64,000 bases of DNA from Platycnemis pennipes (Eukaryota; Arthropoda; Insecta; Odonata; Platycnemididae). Under the pieces are notes generated by a model. That model saw nothing but the letters and a program-made list of their open reading frames with translations, was not told the origin of the DNA and ran no database searches. Shown here piece by piece: positions 11,490-23,700 of the stretch; position 1 is the first letter of the stretch, and each line of letters starts with the position of its first letter. The position numbers and the translations under genes were made by a program. The DNA lies in assembly GCA_933228895.1 (NCBI GenBank), contig OW121854.1, forward strand, positions 54,478,609 to 54,542,608, written 5' to 3'.

Positions 11490-14005
11490 CCGTTATTAAG
11501 TTAAGATGCCAAAAACGGGTGGTGGTGCAAAGAGTATGGATTGATAGGATTCCTATATTCACAAGTTTGTAAACCTTATTTCCAACTAAAAAGCTATAAA
11601 ACCGTTAGTCTGTTGAATTAAATGAATGGATGGTGGATTTGCTCACGAAATACGTCACCCCGAGCCAAATGGATGGACGATAGGTCAAATTCATGATATA
11701 AATGTTCTGTTTGCAAAATACTGGATGCTATGATATAATCGGGAGTAATAGACACGTGCCATTAACGAAGGCTAGTAAACAAAAATAGGGCAATGGGATC
11801 AAAAAAATAATAAATAAGTTAAAATCGTTTTGTATTTTTCTAAGCATGCTCTTCTGTGCCAATCAAAACCCCCAGTTTGAAATAAACATATTAACTCAAT
11901 CCTTAAAATTGGTTTCTCTAGGCTGAAAAGACATGCAGGACAATATAATCCACATTACCTTGCCCAAGAAAATCCAATAAAAGTACAGCGAGTCATGAGA
12001 TTTGTTTCAATGGCCCAACATGACATTATTATCCGAGATAAAACACCCATTAAATAGCTGCTTGCGTTCGTCTGTGGACTTTACCAACACACTAAGCTTT
12101 ATCTTTGCTCCATTTGCGTGGGTGGCTGCACCCAATCAATCGCATCAGCTAAAAACAGAATCCAGCTTAGTAGGATTAATTATCAATAACGGAGGCAGAA
12201 GAGCCCGGAATACTAGCGTGGTTAGTTAGTAACGATACGTTTGGAAATGAAATTACCCTCAGTCAAAGTCAAAAATCATCCAAGGGAATCATGGTGCAGA
12301 GGGTGTGAAATTCAGTAAAACGTTAGATTATATACAAGCATTACGTAATACGGAACTAAAGTTGAGCCCGCGAACATTTTATAAATGCATTAATAATGGA
12401 ATAATATGATAACCAGAAGATGATATTTTTAAAAACGGAGTGTTCACTCACCTACTAAATCAATCAGAAAGAACCAGTCACATTTAAAAAGTACATGTTT
12501 AGACATTTTGAGTTGAAAGGCGTATCGGATTGTGTTATTTCTGAGGCATTCTCCATCATGTATCCAATATTTTGGCCAGAATAAGAAAACCTTGGATGAA
12601 TGTATAAAAGATTTTTGCACACTTTGACTCTACAAATTGGAAATGATATGAATCAGATAATCAGATCAGGTATTAGTGTTTGGCCTGCTAGTGTACTCTA
12701 CCATATACCATTATAAACCCAGAAAGAGTAGCTCAATTTTTTCTGGAAATTAAATCGACAGAACTAAAGGTTTTGTCCCCGCACAAGAGTCTTCGCATTT
12801 AAAAATTGACCCTTGCGTAATTTGGCTGCATGTAACTCACTCTCTTCTTATTGACCAATATATTAATGTTAGTCAATAAGAAGAGTAATAACGTAACAGA
12901 TGTGTTCATATTTTCACAAAGGAATCACTGGAAGCTCGATTCCCTCCACGAAGTACTTAGTTAATGGTTTCACAACAACTAAAATACGTGGGATGAGTCA
13001 TCCCAATGAAAATATTAAGGCATCAATGCTATCATTTCTGAACTCCATGCTGAGTGAGCACATTCTTTTAAGCACGTCACTGTGCATGCCTTAATATTTA
13101 TAGAATAATAAAAGGAGAAGTTATCAATAATATAAATTAAGTTATGCAATAGAGTATTCTTCCAAAAAAATTACAAAAATATATTATCCTCATATCAACT
13201 GTATTTCTGTAAAGATATTTCTATTCTTAAAGACCACTTGTTTTACTCGATAAAGGGCAAAAATTACATAAAAACCACTAACTGTATAGTTTTATTCGAA
13301 GGTGGATTGTTAGCGGGGATAAAATTCTCAACACGCTAGGTTCAGTGTTGAGTTGGGTTTGCACTACAGTTCCATTCCCGTACAAGGTCAATTCCTTTCC
13401 CACCAGTAATTTCCTAGAAAATCGCACAACACGCGGTTAGATAAACTTGTTTAAAGGCCATTCTCTCATTTATCACCTCTGGTTAGTAAGTCCATCGACT
13501 CCGGTTAGTAGGTCCATGGTCACTACACAGTATAATTGAAAAATAATAGTTATATTTGTGACTATTTTACGTTCAAATTGCGAACATCACCTACATACAT
13601 TCATATTTAAGTTATATTAGTATAATTTAACTTTTTTCTGCTCATTTCTCTGGATTTGCCAATCCAAAAAATATCAGTTACAAATCACCATAATAATTCA
13701 TTGACGCTCCAACTACATAGATTACATTTGCACCATCTAAACTGATGCATTCCTATCCAGAATTAGGAAAAAAAATCTATAGGCATTAAATACTTCGACA
13801 TGAGGAGTGGAAGCATGATGTGGAGACGGATGGAAATGATATGGTTTGAATGTCAGACATTGAAGATTAAAAAAAAGTAATAAAGAGTTGATAACTGATT
13901 AGGTATATTAGAACCAGGCACTTTGATTGAATGGAAAAGGTAATATAAGATAACTAATGATATTTCAAATATCAATACATATCAGCAATCCTAAGTTTGA
14001 TTTCA
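11490..14005. other. AT-rich non-coding DNA
   Basis: No gene signature. Contains the hairpin annotated at 12842-12885. The remainder shows only short chance frames. Confidence 0.55.
12842..12885. repeat. Perfect 14-bp inverted repeat (hairpin)
   Basis: CTCTTCTTATTGAC at 12842-12855 is exactly complementary to GTCAATAAGAAGAG at 12872-12885, with a 16-base AT-rich loop. Pairing stops at both ends of the arms. The stem is too short for a typical animal microRNA precursor. It may be a remnant of terminal inverted repeats or a chance palindrome. Confidence 0.6.
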
Positions 14006-14009
14006 TAAA

Positions 14010-14235
14010 GCTCTCCATAGTCTCCTCTATCAGTTAACTTCTCTATGTTAACGTTATACTTTTCTTTCAAACGCTTCATGACGTGTTCCATATATCTCAT
14101 TCAAGGCCTTCCTTTTCCATTCTTCGCATTCACTATCCCCTCGACGATTGTCTTAAGCATGCCACCATACCTAAAGATATGGCCGATTAAGTTGTCACTT
14201 CGGATTTTTAAAATTTCCAGCAGGCGTCATGAGAG
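14010..14235 (-). mobile_element. LINE 3' fragment
   Basis: This stretch aligns by eye with 5340-5520 of the first LINE fragment. Shared words include ACGATTGTCTT (both copies), AAGATATGGCCGAT (both copies) and the conserved GGCCTTCC/GGCCTGCC region. It is therefore the C-terminal end of the same LINE family, in the same orientation, truncated to about 0.2 kb. No intact frame remains. Confidence 0.72.
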
Positions 14236-14639
14236 AAAATAATCTTCGTTCGAGTAAATTGCAGTGGAGCATATCACTCAATTTTCGTTCCTTTGCCCTG
14301 TTTTAGGACTGCAACAAATATTCAGCTCCAGCTGAGCCACTATGATGAGAAGAGAACGTTAGATGAAATCAACTTTTCTGTTCCCATTGCATCGCTCATT
14401 TCAATAACTCATTACTGGGTGCTGCCAAGTCATAAGAATGGAGACAAGAATTCCTGTTACAACTTAACAATCCAGGGACGGGAGAGAGGCGTCACACGAA
14501 AAAATTATTTTTACTTTTCTTTCTCGTTATGGGAAAAAGTATTTGCGTAATCAATTAAAATGCGGAATCAACAGTGTGATTTCATTACCCTTAAGAACTG
14601 AAGACGGCTTTAAACAATTTTTACTTCGCGAACTCGAAG
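14236..14639. other. Non-coding DNA, no feature seen
   Basis: A short 85-codon plus-strand frame lies here without a recognisable motif. Nothing else is supported. Confidence 0.5.
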
Positions 14640-16320
14640 GACTAAGGCTTTCCAATTAAGCCTCCCTCAAAACACTCCCCCAATTTCAGCACAGACGTCA
14701 CCAAAATGCAACCGGGGAGCACGTTACTTAATTTCTCATCGCAATCAACTGCCTTCTCCTCTTTCTCGCCCCCCTTCACCCTAAACCTACAGGAGCGCGA
14801 TCTCCCGATCTGGCTGAGCAAAAAGGCGACCGTTAGAAGATTTTTACACGTGAGGAGATGTAATTTAATTCCAAGTTGTCGCACGAAAACTTTGCTTTGA
14901 GTTTGTCCTTGGCACCCGGGTTTCACGAACGGTCTGGAGAACTCCAAGGGGAGAGGAGAAGGCAGGAGCGTAGGGGGAGATTTTAGGGAGGGATGGGAAG
15001 GAGAGATTTTTTGAGAAGGGTACAACGAGAGGGGAGGAGGGTAGGAAGGAGAGGCCACGACGATCGTAGCACAGCACGAAGTTGGGCCGATCTCCGCCAG
15101 ACGGCGCCGCCACGGGTCGATTTTCATCGCCACCCGCTCAGGTGGCAGCAGCTCCGCGCCGCCTCCGCTCCCGATCCCCGGGCCCAGCATAGCGGCGAGG
15201 GTAGGCAGCCACAGCAGCTGAGGTCGGTCCTCGCACGCCGCATATCCGAGTTCGAACACCGGATTCCAGGGGGGGGTTAGGACGACGCGAGTGTCCTTAT
15301 CGCGGGAGGGATGACCGTACTGATACTTCCCCCAGAGTGCTGCGTGTTCACTTAATTTCCCCGCCCACCCTGTGGGAGGACCAACCTTTTTTTTTTCAAA
15401 AAACTGGTCCCGATCGCGGCCGCGCGCTCCCCTCTCATCGATCCGCGGACAAAACGGGGAGAGTCCGACCATCCGACTGAGAACTGAGGAACGGAGAGAG
15501 GAATAGAGGGAGGAGAGAGGGAGTTCTCGTTTTCCCCCTCGACCCATTGAGGCAAAAGAGTGGTCGGTCGGTGCGTGTCACGAAGGAGCCTTCCGGGAGT
15601 CCCGAGTGGATAGGAGTGTCGGATCCGCGGGCGGACAAAAGAAAGTGTTGACGCGAATCGCTTGCTGCGTGTGACGCATAGGGAGCACCGACATCGCCTC
15701 TTGTCCGAGCGCCGACGACGACCCGTCGTGTGCGAGTGTGTGAACGTGTTTACGCAGCGGTGCGGCAAAGAGTGTGGATTGTCCGAAAACAACGCTTTCC
15801 TCTCATCCTCACGGAGTGGAAATGTCCCCCTGGGTCTAACCCGAAAATCGTCGCTCTCTTGTACGGGATGTTTCCTTCTTCTGAATATCGTTTAGAGCTT
15901 AATCCAAGCGACGAATTGCCGGTGTGAAGTTTTCGTCGTGTTTCTCATTGTTATTCCACGACCGTATACGACTCTGGGTGATGGTATGGACTACCCCATC
16001 CGGATGAGTCTTGTGGACGTAAAAGTGTGTTGACTTCAAGTGCGATGGGTGGCAAGTTACCGTGCCGTGTGTCCGAATTCCGGTGGGCCAAAATTTCTTC
16101 CCGGTGAGATCTCCGGGACTGAGCCGGAGACGGGATTCAAGGTGTCCGTTCGCTTTTGTCGCACGAAAATTTTGCCGAGGAATTATCACTGTTTCTGGTT
16201 TCTGTGTCCGCAAGGTCATACCGGGAAGATCGCCGATTCTCCGTGAAGTAGAACAAAGAAGACTTTTCCAGAGGCTGGATTTTTCCCTCTGAAGAATAAA
16301 CCCCATCTTTCATATGCGTG
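14640..16320. promoter_or_regulatory. CpG-rich island upstream of the neuroligin exon
   Basis: About 1.7 kb with high GC and many CpG dinucleotides, in sharp contrast to AT-rich flanks. It lies 4-5 kb upstream of the neuroligin exon on the plus strand, so a promoter or 5' untranslated exon is plausible. A donor-like CCG|GTGAGA has its GT at 16104-16105. Long frames overlap on both strands (minus 14642-15547, 301 codons from a true ATG, and minus 15352-15792), but none shows a known domain, and such frames are expected where stop codons are scarce. No clear TATA box was found. The promoter role is inference only. Confidence 0.35.
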
Positions 16321-19300
16321 TGTCTCTATCCCAATTCACCCAAATTTTCTCTTGAAATTTGGAATTTTACTTTGCGAAGATTTAATGATCAAACCGTGTC
16401 CTTTTGAGTATCTTCAGTAAGCGACCCCGAAAAACATTGGTGCCCCCTTGCCCTTACCTGAGTGAGAATCCTAACACCTAAACGGTATCTTCTTGGGGGC
16501 AAAGTCCGTTTTCTTCCAATCTCTTCCCTTATTTCTTCGTCGCACATTCGGATGTTAAAATCTGAGGCCCAACGGAGCAAACTGTTGAGTGATAAAAATT
16601 CTGAAGACCAATAAAGTCCAGTTCACGACGTTATAGCTACCTTTCATTATATTTCCCATATCGCCACCTCTAGGACTAAAACTCTGCTCAAACCACTCCC
16701 ACCTTAGCCAAAAGATTTACCAAACCAACCCCCTTCCGTGTGTATCTGAGGGAAAAATAAAGTCCCATGAAAGGTGTTACTTCCGAAGTCGTTCCAACAG
16801 GATGTGGTGCGCGAAATATAAGTGACGACGTAAATATTCACCTTCTTCGGGATATGACCCCTTTTGGAGTTCCAACCCTGGAGTGACTCAACTCCCTAAA
16901 GCCCTCGACCCTCCCCCATTCCACCCCACCACTCCCCTGGGGATTAATTATTTCGGACCGAATTTGAATTCGGCGGAGCGGCGACTGTATATCAAACGTG
17001 CCTGCCTTCTTGTGAGTACCGAGTTCGTGAGTGCGAGTTAATTAAAGGGTGAGAATTTGCTCCGTTTAGCGACGTGAGGATATATATTAGGTGGAGGAGG
17101 AGGACGTTCGGTGTGGTGTTGGGAAAATTTGCTGCCCGCCTTTGCCTTCGCTCCGCATACATATTTTAAAAAAGGACTTGCGGGCCGAGAGAGCGGGGTT
17201 GGAGGAGTGGAGCTTGTCACCCGCAGTTAGCAGCGGAAGCATTTTGAGCGGTGGATCGTTCTACATTCACCACCGTACCCTACCCCTCCGAATTTTTTTT
17301 GTCTCTCTGCGCTACAACACCCCCTTAATATCCCCGTCCTAAAGTTACAACCATCCATCTCTCTCCCCTAATCTTCCTCCAGAGGCTTTTTAGACATAAT
17401 TTCAAATATCCACAACCCTTCATCTGCCTTTCCTACTACCCTCGTAAGTCCTCCCCAAAGAGATCACATATAAAAAACGAATTTTCCTGTGGTTCAAAAA
17501 TTGTAATCCCATATCGGCCACATTCAAAACACAAGACTCCTGTTTTAAATAGAATTTATCGCCCTTCATGACACGCGTATCCACTCACAATTTCCTTACG
17601 AAGGAATCCATATTGGGCCAGGTTCGCTCCGACATCGCAAAGGTCGTGAGCCAGACGTTAAAGTTTTTCGTGTTAAGGCGATAACATCACCCGCTTATCG
17701 TCGCTCCCACAGTAAAAGCGAGCGTTATTGTTTTATTTTCATTCCTACCCTCCACACCCCGCCTATCACTCACGGCGTCCCGCCGAACTTTACCGATCGC
17801 GTTTATGAGATCCGTCATGGAAGCTTTTCGATTCAGGCAGGCTGAAATGGAAACACCATCCCGTTTCGAGAAATACGCCCTCCGTTCTCAAAGCCGGAGC
17901 TAAAGGCCACGGAACCCCCGAAAAAAAACTACCGACGTCTGGCACAAACGGGAATATTCGTGGAGAGCAGGAGAAATTTATTAAAATCACGCCCGTGATT
18001 TTTTTGTATTCCTCCCACCCTATCGTGAGGGAACATTCTCTCTGTCTACCCTTTCCCGAAGAACAATGGACTCCTCATTTATGGCCTCGGTCATACTTCC
18101 TTCCGCTCAACCCCACCTCGACCTTTATATGCGACTCTCCGAGATTTATAGCGAATGAAAATTTACTCCGCACCGACGACGCTTAAATTTTTTTGCCGAA
18201 CGCTTTCATCCACCCGCGCAAACACGACAGGGTTTCCACCTTGTTATTCATAGCCGTGACACCTCTCGCTCTACAACCCCATTCCTCCACACCGCACCCT
18301 GCATAGAACGCGAGGTTTCTCCCCATTCCGTTCTCCCAAAGTACGATTCATCCAACCACGCCACCCCTCCCAATACTTTTATCTCTCGGACCCCCACTTT
18401 CCTTCCGCCGAACCCTCCCGAAAACACTTAAAAGCCATCCTTTCTTCCTCCCCTTTTCCTAACCTGTCCCCTATTCCTTGCAAGATTTTACGACCCCAAG
18501 CCGCTGTCTTTCATTCCTCCCCGCGCATTTCCTTCCGCCCTGGTTTCCACCACCCATTCGCGCGGCCGAGACCCGTATCTCTCCTCGTCCTCCACGGGGG
18601 AGTGAATTCATGGCCACACCCCTGACAGGGCCCCGGTGTCCTCGTCCGCCTACGACGGTGGGCGTGATGGCTCAGGGACGGGAGTTAGGGAGGGGAGAGA
18701 GTACTTGAAATGGCCCCCCTTGGCGTAGACGCCACCCCTAGCATTCGCGGGAAGGCATAGCCCCACCGCCGCCAGCAACCGAAGACGGCACGATCAACTT
18801 CGACGTCTGATACTCTTCCTCCGCAGACACCCGTCTGGTCGCGGTCGCCTATGACTGATAGGGCACACAACAGCCTTCCTTTACCCTCTTCAAGGAGAGA
18901 GGGGGAGATTCGGGGAGGGGAGCAAGGACACTGAAGGGGATGCAGGAAACGCCGAACAGAGTGGAATCGTAAAAGGAAGAGGTCGTGAAGGAGAATAGCA
19001 GGAGCGAGGGTTAACTTCTCAAGAATATCAAGAAGTATACGCGGTAATATACACGTAAAGAATGTCGGAATTGGACCGGCTAGGAATGGACATTAACGCC
19101 ACGCGCGTAAAAAGTGGAGAGAAATAAAGATATAAAGATAGTGGGGCGTGTTACGCGTGCTCACCCTAGGGCCACAGACTGCGTGAAAGAGGCGCGTTTT
19201 TGGGAGGAGCGGATGAGGCCCAAATGTCGAGTTGACACGCGATAGAAGGAAACGGCCAAGGGGGGGACGTCTGTCGATTCCTCCTGTTTCTCACTGCCCG

Positions 19301-19470
19301 AGATCCTCGAACGTGGGTCTCCCCTATAACAATTTCCCAAAACGGAATCATTGTTTCCCACGAAATCCTTTCCCCCCTCTTGTTAGACCATTAGGACGTG
19401 CGTTTATGTTGGTGTGTGCATTTGAAGGGGATACGGAGTCACAAATACATTTTCAAGAATCCACATAGTA
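16321..19470. other. Mixed GC-rich, pyrimidine-rich DNA
   Basis: GC content stays above the window average. The plus strand is pyrimidine-rich at 17240-17470 and 17990-18560, and a G-rich segment lies at 18590-18960. All frames are short and overlap on both strands. No gene is recognised. The zone may extend the regulatory or 5' UTR region of the neuroligin gene. Confidence 0.35.
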
Positions 19471-19879
19471 TCGATCGACCTTATTCTCGCAACGCCACTC
19501 AAACCACCATCGAATCGTTTGGTAAAAGCATAAAAACAATACAAGGAGGATATGAGATAAATGTTTAGAAGAAAGCGAAATAAATCTCAAAGCACTTACT
19601 GTTTATGACATTGATATAACTTACATCCAGAATTTGCTCCATATGTATGTGTCCTTTTGGGAGGACTAAAATATATTCATACAAAGCTAATATATCGACT
19701 ATGTAAACGTTGTTTCTATGGTGTTCTCCCTTGTTGACGTTTGAAATTGGTTAGAATTAGTTATCAAGGGCCTGTAAAAGTGTCAGTGCAAGTCACTATA
19801 TCTGGTATCATTTAGCAAACCCCCAAAAGAAACAGGGCGGGTGGCGAATGACCAAACACAGTCGTCTCAACGAAAATCT
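19471..19879 (+). other. Probable end of a 5' UTR intron or promoter-proximal DNA
   Basis: AT-rich sequence directly before the acceptor-like site at 19924. No frames or repeats were recognised. Confidence 0.35.
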
Positions 19880-19924
19880 CTAATCCCCAAAGAATGGAGT
19901 GCAAAATTTTTCAACATCCTATAG
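19880..19924 (+). other. Candidate branch point and 3' splice site before the neuroligin exon
   Basis: CTAAT at 19880-19884 matches the insect branch-point consensus. About 41 bases later a T-rich stretch, TTTTTCAACATCCTATAG, ends in AG at 19923-19924. Together they would make a normal acceptor, so the coding exon probably begins at 19925 after a 5' UTR intron. A second, weaker AG at 19965-19966 (TTTGATTAG) is also possible. Confidence 0.45.
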
Positions 19925-20122
19925 ACGGATGTTTTCTCGAAGGGGATGTGTACTGACTTTGATTAGGCAACGCAAGTGATACTCCAACGATACTCAACAA
20001 TCCGCATTTCCCATGCTTCGTGGTGCTGCAGAGAACAAGCATTCTTCGATGACGAACGCATTGGGGAGATGAGGAACCGCCACCACTTCGCTCTCCCGTT
20101 CGGGCGTTTCGACTCCTTCGCC
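19925..20122 (+). other. Probable 5' UTR part of the neuroligin exon
   Basis: An in-frame TAG at 19964-19966 closes the frame upstream of the coding start. The first in-frame ATG after it is at 20069 (context GAG-ATG), and the next is at 20123 (context GCC-ATG). I place the start at 20123 because it puts a compact signal peptide at the N-terminus. Use of 20069 would add 18 residues before it. Confidence 0.5.
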
Positions 20123-20765
20123 ATGAATAAGAGGGCCCCAGCTCAAAGCTTCCCGCTCGCCCTCCTCCTCCTGCTATGGTGCTCGATTATGCTTGGGGGG
20201 CCCGTCGGGGCCTCATCGTCACCCGACTCGGCGCCCCCAGCCTCCTCCGCGCAGCAGGCCTCACCGGCGGCGGCGGCAGCCCCCGCCGCTCCGCCCCCGC
20301 CCCCGTCCCCAGCACGGCCCGGGGGCGGCAGGGCGTCCACGGCCTCTATCAGGCCGGACGCCACGGGCTCCCTGAGCCCAAGAACGGTCACCACGAGGTA
20401 CGGGGAACTGAGGGGTGTGGTCTGGGCCCCGGACGGTAGGCATTCCGGGGCGGTGGAGGCCTTCCTTGGGGTCCCCTACGCCTCCCCGCCCACCGGCAGC
20501 CTTAGGTTCATGCCCCCCGTCAGCGGGGCCGTATGGAGGGGAGTGAGATTGGCGGATAGGCCGGGCCCGGCGTGCCCGCAGAGGTTTCCCGAGGACGTCG
20601 CAGCGGTTGCTCGGGCGATGGAGGCAGCTCCGAATCCCCCCGCGGCGGCCGACGAGGAGATTATACGGAAGATGCCCAAGGGAAGGGTTGAAGGACTCAA
20701 GAGACTCCTGCCGCATCTTCGGAGACAGAGCGAGGATTGCCTCTTCCTCAACATCTACACACCAG
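20123..20765 (+). CDS. Nlg: Neuroligin, first coding exon (partial gene)
   Basis: Neuroligins are type I membrane proteins of the postsynaptic side. Their catalytically dead cholinesterase-like ectodomain binds presynaptic neurexin. This exon gives 214 residues plus one base (phase 1) and ends at a strong donor, ACCAG|GTAAGG (GT at 20766-20767). Residues 1-30 form a signal peptide with a Leu-rich core (LALLLLLWC, 12-20). Residues 31-70 are a low-complexity Ala/Pro/Ser linker coded by very GC-rich DNA. The esterase fold starts at about 88 with TRYGELRGVVW, continues with VEAFLGVPYASPPTGSLRF (111-129), and ends in EDCLFLNIYTP (204-214), the second signature of type-B carboxylesterases. Cys151 and Cys206 are placed to form the usual first disulfide. 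The segment before the signature (KGRVEGLKRLLPHLRRQ) is typical of insect neuroligins as I recall them and separates this gene from acetylcholinesterase and juvenile hormone esterase. The rest of the gene is not in the window. Another neuroligin-like esterase (e.g. gliotactin) is a less likely alternative. Confidence 0.88.
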
Positions 20766-23700
20766 GTAAGGAAATCAACCCCTAATGGCCTCCAGATAAG
20801 ATGGTAACTCGGCGGTCCCAAATCAATTCCATTGCTAAAGCCATGATTAAACATAAATTGTCCTCAGCGTCATTAAAAGAAAAGAAACCTCAGCGGTAGA
20901 TGGAACAAAAAATACATAAAGTACTAATTACCTCTAAATATTCTGAACTCAAATATTTTAATTTTTTTCTGTTTGGTTGAAGCCGATATAGAAATTTGAA
21001 TAAAGGATGAGAGCATAATATAATTGAAAACGTTCATGGAGAGCTGTGTGAAACTAATATCAGGATTGCTGACAATGATTATAATGATTACAGAATACAG
21101 GACGATTGATAGGGAGCATACATACAAGCCAACAAATGAAAAGGATAATTCGTCAGAAGAAAACAATCACCAGGAATTTTTAATGAAAATACTTGACTGT
21201 CTTTTAGGGCATGGGTAACTGGGACTGTTGGTAGGACATCCATCACCGTTATGGTTAATTAATTTATAGCTTTACAATAAAAAGGACCAGAAAATATGAT
21301 GACTTGTATAGAGATTTGGTGAAGCTATTTCATTCAAAAATGAAATGATAGGTTGGTTGACACACTCCATTACAATATACTCCTACTTCAAGAAAATTTT
21401 CAGCCACGAATTGCACAAGAAAGGACATGCTACTGCGGAATACGTCAAGCCATTGCTGTAATTGCCAAATAGTTTGTTGTCCAAGACGTTTTAACAATTA
21501 AGAAATATTATAGAGCGAGAAAAAAAACAATTCTCAATTCTTATATTTAGAGAATGGAGACCGAGTTTTTGTTCAAAACTAATATTTAGAAACTAACAAA
21601 TGATTGTCCAATAACCATATTCCAGACTGCATCACTGCATTGAAAGTTACAGAAAATGTTCAAATGTTTGCCATTCACTCTCCATGAACTCCTTCAGTTT
21701 GAATAATAAGTATAAAACATTATATCTTTCCAAAGATAAGAGAAATAGCTTTATATAGACCTCATAATTCGAAAAAAATCCCAAATTCGTCAAATTAAAA
21801 GAGGGCATTTCCACAGAAATATGCATTTAACTACACATAAAAAAAGGAAAAGAATCAGTCTACAATAGAAATATTTGTACTTTGGCTGACTAAGACAAAC
21901 ATGCTACATGTAGTTGGGTAAAATACTTCTATTTTTTTAACACCGTTCCGCCGGTAATAATCAATTGCAGCGTTTGGGTTTTTGGGCTTCAAAGACGTGA
22001 TTATAATGCGTTTTCTCTATTCCACTGCAGTCTATTCTCTGTTATCAAGGTGAAATCCCGATAAAAGGCTCACCCTCGCCGGAAATCGAACTAGAGCACC
22101 CAGTCAATGAGGTCAATTGATCGGAAATTGGCACATTAAGTCTCATGTTCCGCCCCAAGAAAGATTTCTCTTCCTGATTTTTACATTCAACTTTAACTTT
22201 AAGGATCTTTTGGAGTAGAACAGCTTCCAAGTCTAAAATTTAGCACGCATGATATTTCCCACAGTGTATTAGATGCACATTAATTATATATTTTAATATT
22301 ATATATTCAATAGATTTTATTCTATTATTCGAGTGGTTAGTTGATATTTTAAGTTTTAATCCTGGAATACCTTGGCATTAATGTTGCAAGTTCTTCTTAT
22401 TCAGCAAGAGAAAAAAATATCCGCATATAAATAATAAAGGATCTGAGTGGTATCAAGAGTTAGATGCCATGCAATAATCTCCAGTACTTAATCCCAATGA
22501 ATAGTCCCCCACCCAGTTGCAAAAACATCAGGATTTATACTGATATTTGGGGACACCTCGTATAATGAGGGTATTAAAGACATCTCCCATCTTCTAAATG
22601 TTTTAAAAGTGGTCTCTATTATTTATTTTTTTACTGTTTAACATAAAGTTTCTTTTGATAAATTTTGTCTTATAAAAGTGCGAAATAAATGTATGTTGTC
22701 ATACATATAGACCCCTGGGCAATAACTGGATTTTCATTTGAATTATTTAATGAATTTAAACAGCAACGGTATTTTTTTTTAATTTGATTCAGTTTAGGGA
22801 TGCCAACAATTCTGAATATGAATTATGAAACTTCTATGCAATATAAATTTTGCTAGAATCATAAACTAATCTATTTCCTTCAATAATTGAAATCAAATGT
22901 GATTAAAATGAATATAGTATTAATAAATAAAATATGTGGACTTGTATTTATAATTCAACAAAATTTAATGGAATAGATAAAAATTGATGAACAAATATTT
23001 GATTCCTAATATTATAATATAACCCAAGTCAGCTGGTCAAATTTCATAGTTAGAGCTACAAAATATTTCCTTCCTATTTTTTCAAACCACATACCAGTAT
23101 TCGATAATTTGGGATGCATTGGAAAGTATTTTTTTTCCAAATAAATAATGAAATAATTGGTGAATATTGAAAAGATCTTCTCCAGATAAACTCAACGAGG
23201 TGATTTCCAGCTGCATTCAAGCGCAAGGAATGGTGTGGAAAACGTAGAAATAGTTGGAACGGAATGAAAAATGCGAATTATTTCCTCCCAGAATCGATTT
23301 CGATTTAATCTGTAACAAGAGCAGTCTTTGGGCAACTTCCCTTCTCTTTTCACAGAGGGTAAAAACTGAAAGCAGAAGGAAATTTTATCCCATCAAACTC
23401 AGGAGGGGAGTAGGTTATAGGTACAGGCCTACGAGTACAGCTCTTCAAGACTTATATCGAAATCACTTCCTCGTATACAATGGAAGAATAATATTTCATG
23501 GAAGCAGGATTCCGACAAGAGCTGAGCGAATAAAATGGACGGCGAACACGAAGCTAATCTAGCGTAATACACTACACTACATGGTGCACTTCAATACACT
23601 GCACTTTGGCGTAGACGAAGCTAATATATATTCTGTGTATGAATTTAACTTCCACCATGGGAGCTATTTAATATGTATTTATAAGAAGTATTTTTTAATT

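Noticed and set aside
12842..12885. Hairpin as a microRNA precursor
   Set aside because: The stem is only 14 bp and does not extend with bulges as animal precursors do.
19976..20122. Coding start at 19976
   Set aside because: The codon there is GTG, not ATG, and eukaryotic genes rarely start at GTG. The in-frame ATGs at 20069 and 20123 are better.
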